Source: Aminipila sp051883075 (lineage in GTDB: Bacteria > Bacillota > Clostridia > Peptostreptococcales > Anaerovoracaceae). From it: a stretch of 5,995 nucleotides of DNA. Below the pieces are notes generated by a model, which saw only the letters and a program-made list of their open reading frames with translations, made no database searches and was not told the DNA's origin. Within the stretch, counting starts at the first letter, position 1; every line of letters begins with the position of its first letter. This document shows, one piece after another, positions 5,540 to 5,995 of this stretch. The translations under genes were made by a program, and so were the position numbers. Location: NCBI GenBank assembly GCA_051883075.1, contig JBJETA010000002.1, positions 1 to 5,995 on the forward strand. Direction: 5' to 3'.

Positions 5540-5995
5540 GTGAAAGAAATGTTCAAAAGGAATATACAGGATATAGTTGAGGACATTACCGCGAACTATC
5601 TTACAGAAGATTTGTTTTTAGCGAAGGACAATGGCAGACTGCCTGACAGAAGTGCAGTTATAAGGATGATAGGAGAACTTAGAACGGTTATGTTCCCGGG
5701 GTACTTCAGCAATGAAAAGCTGGACTGCACGCTGGCACCGTATTTTATAGGACAGAAGCTGGCAGGTGTATATGAAAGTCTGTCGAAGCAGATTAAGCTG
5801 GCATTGTGTTATGACAGGAAAATGCCCGAAGAAAAGGCGGCGGATGAGGCGGAAAGGATAACGGTTGAGTTCCTTCGTGAGCTCCCTAAGCTACAGAAGG
5901 TGCTTCTGACAGATATACAGGCGGCTTTTGACGGGGACCCTGCTGCAGGAAGCAAAGAGCTGATTATATTCTCATATCCGGGTCTTTATGCCATC
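5540..5995 (+). CDS. epsC: Serine O-acetyltransferase, EpsC type (N-terminal part, runs off the window)
   Basis: The 152 visible residues, beginning (M)KEMFKRNIQDIVEDI, match the helical N-terminal domain of EpsC-type serine acetyltransferases. These cytoplasmic enzymes transfer acetyl from acetyl-CoA to L-serine, giving O-acetylserine for cysteine synthesis. Recognisable stretches are RTVMFPGYF (48-56), a helical hairpin region around 66-118, and the conserved junction TDIQAAFDGDPAA (124-136) followed by IIFSYPGLYAI at the window end. The catalytic left-handed beta-helix with hexapeptide repeats and the CoA site would lie beyond the edge, so activity cannot be judged here. The start is GTG, chosen because AGGAGG at 5526-5531 stands 8 nt before it. 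The gene lies 95 nt after the potassium channel gene, with a possible terminator and promoter between them, so it probably starts a separate unit. A plain CysE is less likely given this N-terminal domain. The family call comes from recalled sequence motifs. Confidence 0.85.
   Translation, partial: MKEMFKRNIQDIVEDITANYLTEDLFLAKDNGRLPDRSAVIRMIGELRTVMFPGYFSNEKLDCTLAPYFIGQKLAGVYESLSKQIKLALCYDRKMPEEKAADEAERITVEFLRELPKLQKVLLTDIQAAFDGDPAAGSKELIIFSYPGLYAI

Noticed and set aside
5305..5580. 91-residue + strand frame bridging the channel end and the acetyltransferase start
   Set aside because: It runs out of frame through the channel C-terminus and the strong GTG start region; its product resembles no protein family and both flanking genes are clear.
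1..5995. CRISPR arrays, transposons, tRNA or rRNA genes, and phage or defence genes
   Set aside because: No regularly spaced repeats, terminal inverted repeats with a transposase, tRNA-like or rRNA sequence, or defence-family domains were seen on either strand.

Overview
This window looks like part of a chromosome from a low-to-moderate GC Gram-positive anaerobe of the Clostridia/Bacillota type. The reasons are strong AGGAGG-type ribosome binding sites, frequent ATA and AGA codons, a ribose-binding protein made as a lipoprotein, a LacI-type regulator in the same run as its transport genes, and an EpsC-like serine acetyltransferase. This placement is an inference; nothing here fixes the genus. 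All genes lie on the + strand.

Positions 1-4460 hold the end of a ribose uptake operon in the order rbsR (3' part only), rbsD, rbsA, rbsC, rbsB, closed by a clear intrinsic terminator. RbsB is the lipid-anchored extracellular ribose receptor, RbsC the membrane permease, RbsA the double-ATPase motor, RbsD the ribose pyranase that converts ribopyranose toward the furanose form used by ribokinase, and RbsR the presumed ribose-responsive repressor. Spacing is tight from rbsR to rbsC (32 nt, 15 nt, then an 11-nt overlap), followed by a 70-nt gap before rbsB. The rbsB gene has distinctly more biased codon use than its neighbours, as expected for a receptor made in excess. Ribokinase (rbsK), found between rbsR and rbsD in Bacillus subtilis, is absent here and must lie elsewhere if present.

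Positions 4351-4571 are non-coding. They carry a small inverted repeat directly after rbsB, a promoter-like TTGACA/TATATT pair, a site resembling a cre/LacI-family operator, the operon terminator, and a perfect TATAAT hexamer before the next gene. The first four could together define a very short transcript, which is the most unusual possibility in the window, though unproven.

Positions 4572-5444 encode a six-transmembrane voltage-gated-type potassium channel with an intact S4 arginine ladder, a TTGYGD selectivity filter and a C-terminal CPYCGKKL zinc-knuckle-like tail. After a 95-nt gap with a hairpin and an extended -10 motif, a GTG-started gene (5540 to the window end) encodes the N-terminal part of an EpsC-type serine O-acetyltransferase (cysteine biosynthesis).

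Most of the window is a well-understood system. I found no convincing evidence of a new defence, mobile or biosynthetic system; the findings concern regulatory arrangement and domain details.
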